From Gemmatimonadaceae bacterium (lineage in GTDB: Bacteria > Gemmatimonadota > Gemmatimonadetes > Gemmatimonadales > Gemmatimonadaceae): 7,823 nucleotides of DNA. The notes under the pieces are model-generated. The model ran no database searches, had not been told where the DNA came from, and worked only from the letters and a program-made list of their open reading frames with translations. This document shows, one piece after another, positions 7,222 to 7,823 of this stretch. The position numbers were made by a program, and so were the translations under genes. Where the stretch lies: NCBI GenBank assembly GCA_025451425.1, contig JANWKK010000296.1, positions 1 to 7,823 on the forward strand. The letters are read 5' to 3'. How positions within the stretch are numbered: position 1 is the first letter of the stretch; every line of letters begins with the position of its first letter.

Positions 7222-7270
7222 AACCAGCGACCAACAACCAGCGACCAACGACCAGCTACCAGCAACCGGC
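7222..7270 (+). repeat. Tandem heptamer array, seven units of consensus NACCARC
   Basis: This array is the right arm of the second element. The first 28 bases are an exact 14-nt tandem duplication (7222-7235 and 7236-7249), each made of aaccagc plus gaccaac. Three more diverged units follow. Unit length is strictly seven with no insertions. Because seven is not a multiple of three, the array would read as a low-complexity Asn/Gln/Arg/Pro/Thr peptide in any frame, which explains a spurious 61-codon frame at 7204-7389. Confidence 0.85.
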
Positions 7271-7348
7271 TCCGTTTCGTTCCCGCCAGCCAATTCGTCA
7301 TTTGTGAGCGGCGCATCTCGGACATCACGACCGAACTGGAGTGCTTTT

Positions 7349-7823
7349 ATGGTCTGCCGAGCAGTTCGCAGGGAGCAGGCTGGATCTAAGATTCGCACGT
7401 CGAGCGTAGCCATTGCGGCGGCGCTCGTCCTTGCGTTGCTCGGCACGTCGACGGCGGGGGCTCAGGAGTCAGCGGCACCGTCGCACGCGGTGAAACGCGG
7501 CGACACCCTCTGGGATCTCGCGAAGCTCTACCTTGGCGATTCCTTCCTGTGGCCCGAGATCTACCGGCTCAACACCGACGTCATCGACGATCCGCATTGG
7601 ATCTATCCCGGCGAAGTGTTGAAGCTACCAGCGCCCGGTACAACGCCGCCCGTCGTGGCGGAGGCGCCACCGGTGAAACAGGCGGGCGAGCCGGTTCCAA
7701 TGGCGCCGGTGCCGCCTTCAACGCCAGTAGCGCAGCGGTCAGCGGCTCCCGTATCGGCGGCGGCCACAGGCGCGCCTGTGCCGGTGGACGTGCCGCCGAT
7801 CGGCGGTCGCGATGGACCGCCCG
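7349..7823 (+). CDS. Secreted LysM-domain protein, 5' part (3' end outside window)
   Basis: An open frame of 158 codons starts at ATG 7349 and runs off the end of the window without a stop. GGAG at 7338-7341 is seven bases before the ATG. Residues 1-38 look like a Sec signal peptide: a basic n-region ([16 protein letters not shown]), the hydrophobic core [13 protein letters not shown] (20-32) and an A36-G37-A38 signal peptidase I site before QES. A single LysM domain follows at about 48-94 ([16 protein letters not shown], then [10 protein letters not shown] and [11 protein letters not shown]). LysM binds N-acetylglucosamine-containing glycans such as peptidoglycan. From about 95 the chain is a Pro/Ala/Val-rich linker, probably spanning the cell envelope; any C-terminal domain is not visible. 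An in-frame GTG at 7304 exists but would push the signal peptide inward and lacks an SD. Export and peptidoglycan binding are likely; the specific role is unknown. Confidence 0.88.
   Translation, partial: MVCRAVRREQAGSKIRTSSVAIAAALVLALLGTSTAGAQESAAPSHAVKRGDTLWDLAKLYLGDSFLWPEIYRLNTDVIDDPHWIYPGEVLKLPAPGTTPPVVAEAPPVKQAGEPVPMAPVPPSTPVAQRSAAPVSAAATGAPVPVDVPPIGGRDGPP

Larger units (their letters stand above)
7123..7270. repeat. Intergenic inverted repeat made of 7-nt units (copy 2)
   Basis: This element begins six bases after the ssb stop and has the same plan as the one after rel. The left arm reads as heptamers tttggta, gtgggta, gctggta, gttggaa (7123-7150). The centre is a perfect GC hairpin (7160-7181). 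The right arm is seven consecutive heptamers (7222-7270): aaccagc, gaccaac, aaccagc, gaccaac, gaccagc, taccagc, aaccggc. GGTAGCTGGT (7133-7142) is perfectly complementary to ACCAGCTACC (7251-7260), and the pairing extends to 16 of 20 positions. The core sequence is unrelated to that of the first copy although the arms are alike. Its role is unknown. Confidence 0.8.

Noticed and set aside
7204..7389. 61-codon open frame with an Asn/Gln/Arg/Pro/Thr-rich N-terminal part
   Set aside because: It is read from the heptamer array, has no SD, and overlaps the LysM start and its ribosome binding site; low-complexity translation of a non-coding repeat.

Overview
The window is GC-rich, gene-dense bacterial chromosome made almost entirely of housekeeping genes on the + strand. 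In order it holds the 3' part of radC, a bifunctional (p)ppGpp synthetase/hydrolase (rel), uvrB, tsaE, tsaB, rimI, ssb, and the 5' part of a secreted LysM protein. The protein sequences and this gene order remind me of Gemmatimonadota or a neighbouring phylum. That placement is inference from memory of such genomes and was not tested by a search.

Region 1 (1-2615): the end of radC overlaps the GTG start of rel by four bases (GTGA), so the two genes look translationally coupled. Rel keeps both the HD hydrolase residues and the RxKD-type synthetase motif. Region 2 (2616-2768) is an intergenic inverted repeat built from 7-nt units around a GC-rich hairpin. It is followed by a possible -10 element so close to the uvrB ATG that a leaderless mRNA is plausible. 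Region 3 (2769-6472): uvrB, tsaE, tsaB and rimI are packed with a 10-nt gap and then two further 4-nt GTGA overlaps. They join excision repair to the t6A tRNA-modification module and its usual companion, a RimI-family acetyltransferase. Region 4 (6473-7117): a 141-nt leader ends in a 7-bp hairpin touching the Shine-Dalgarno of ssb, which encodes a normal SSB with an acidic DDDLPF tip. Region 5 (7118-7348) holds a second copy of the heptad-repeat inverted element, with a strong terminator-like hairpin in its centre. Region 6 (7349-7823): an exported LysM protein starts here and runs off the window; it has a clear signal peptide, one LysM domain and a Pro/Ala-rich linker.

The coding content is conventional. 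The most unusual feature is the pair of intergenic elements at 2622-2728 and 7123-7270. Both have the architecture [GYTGGTN]n - GC hairpin - [NACCARC]m, both lie just after the last gene of a transcription unit, and their core hairpins are unrelated in sequence. They look like members of a dispersed heptad-repeat family that may end transcription or fold into a long RNA hairpin.
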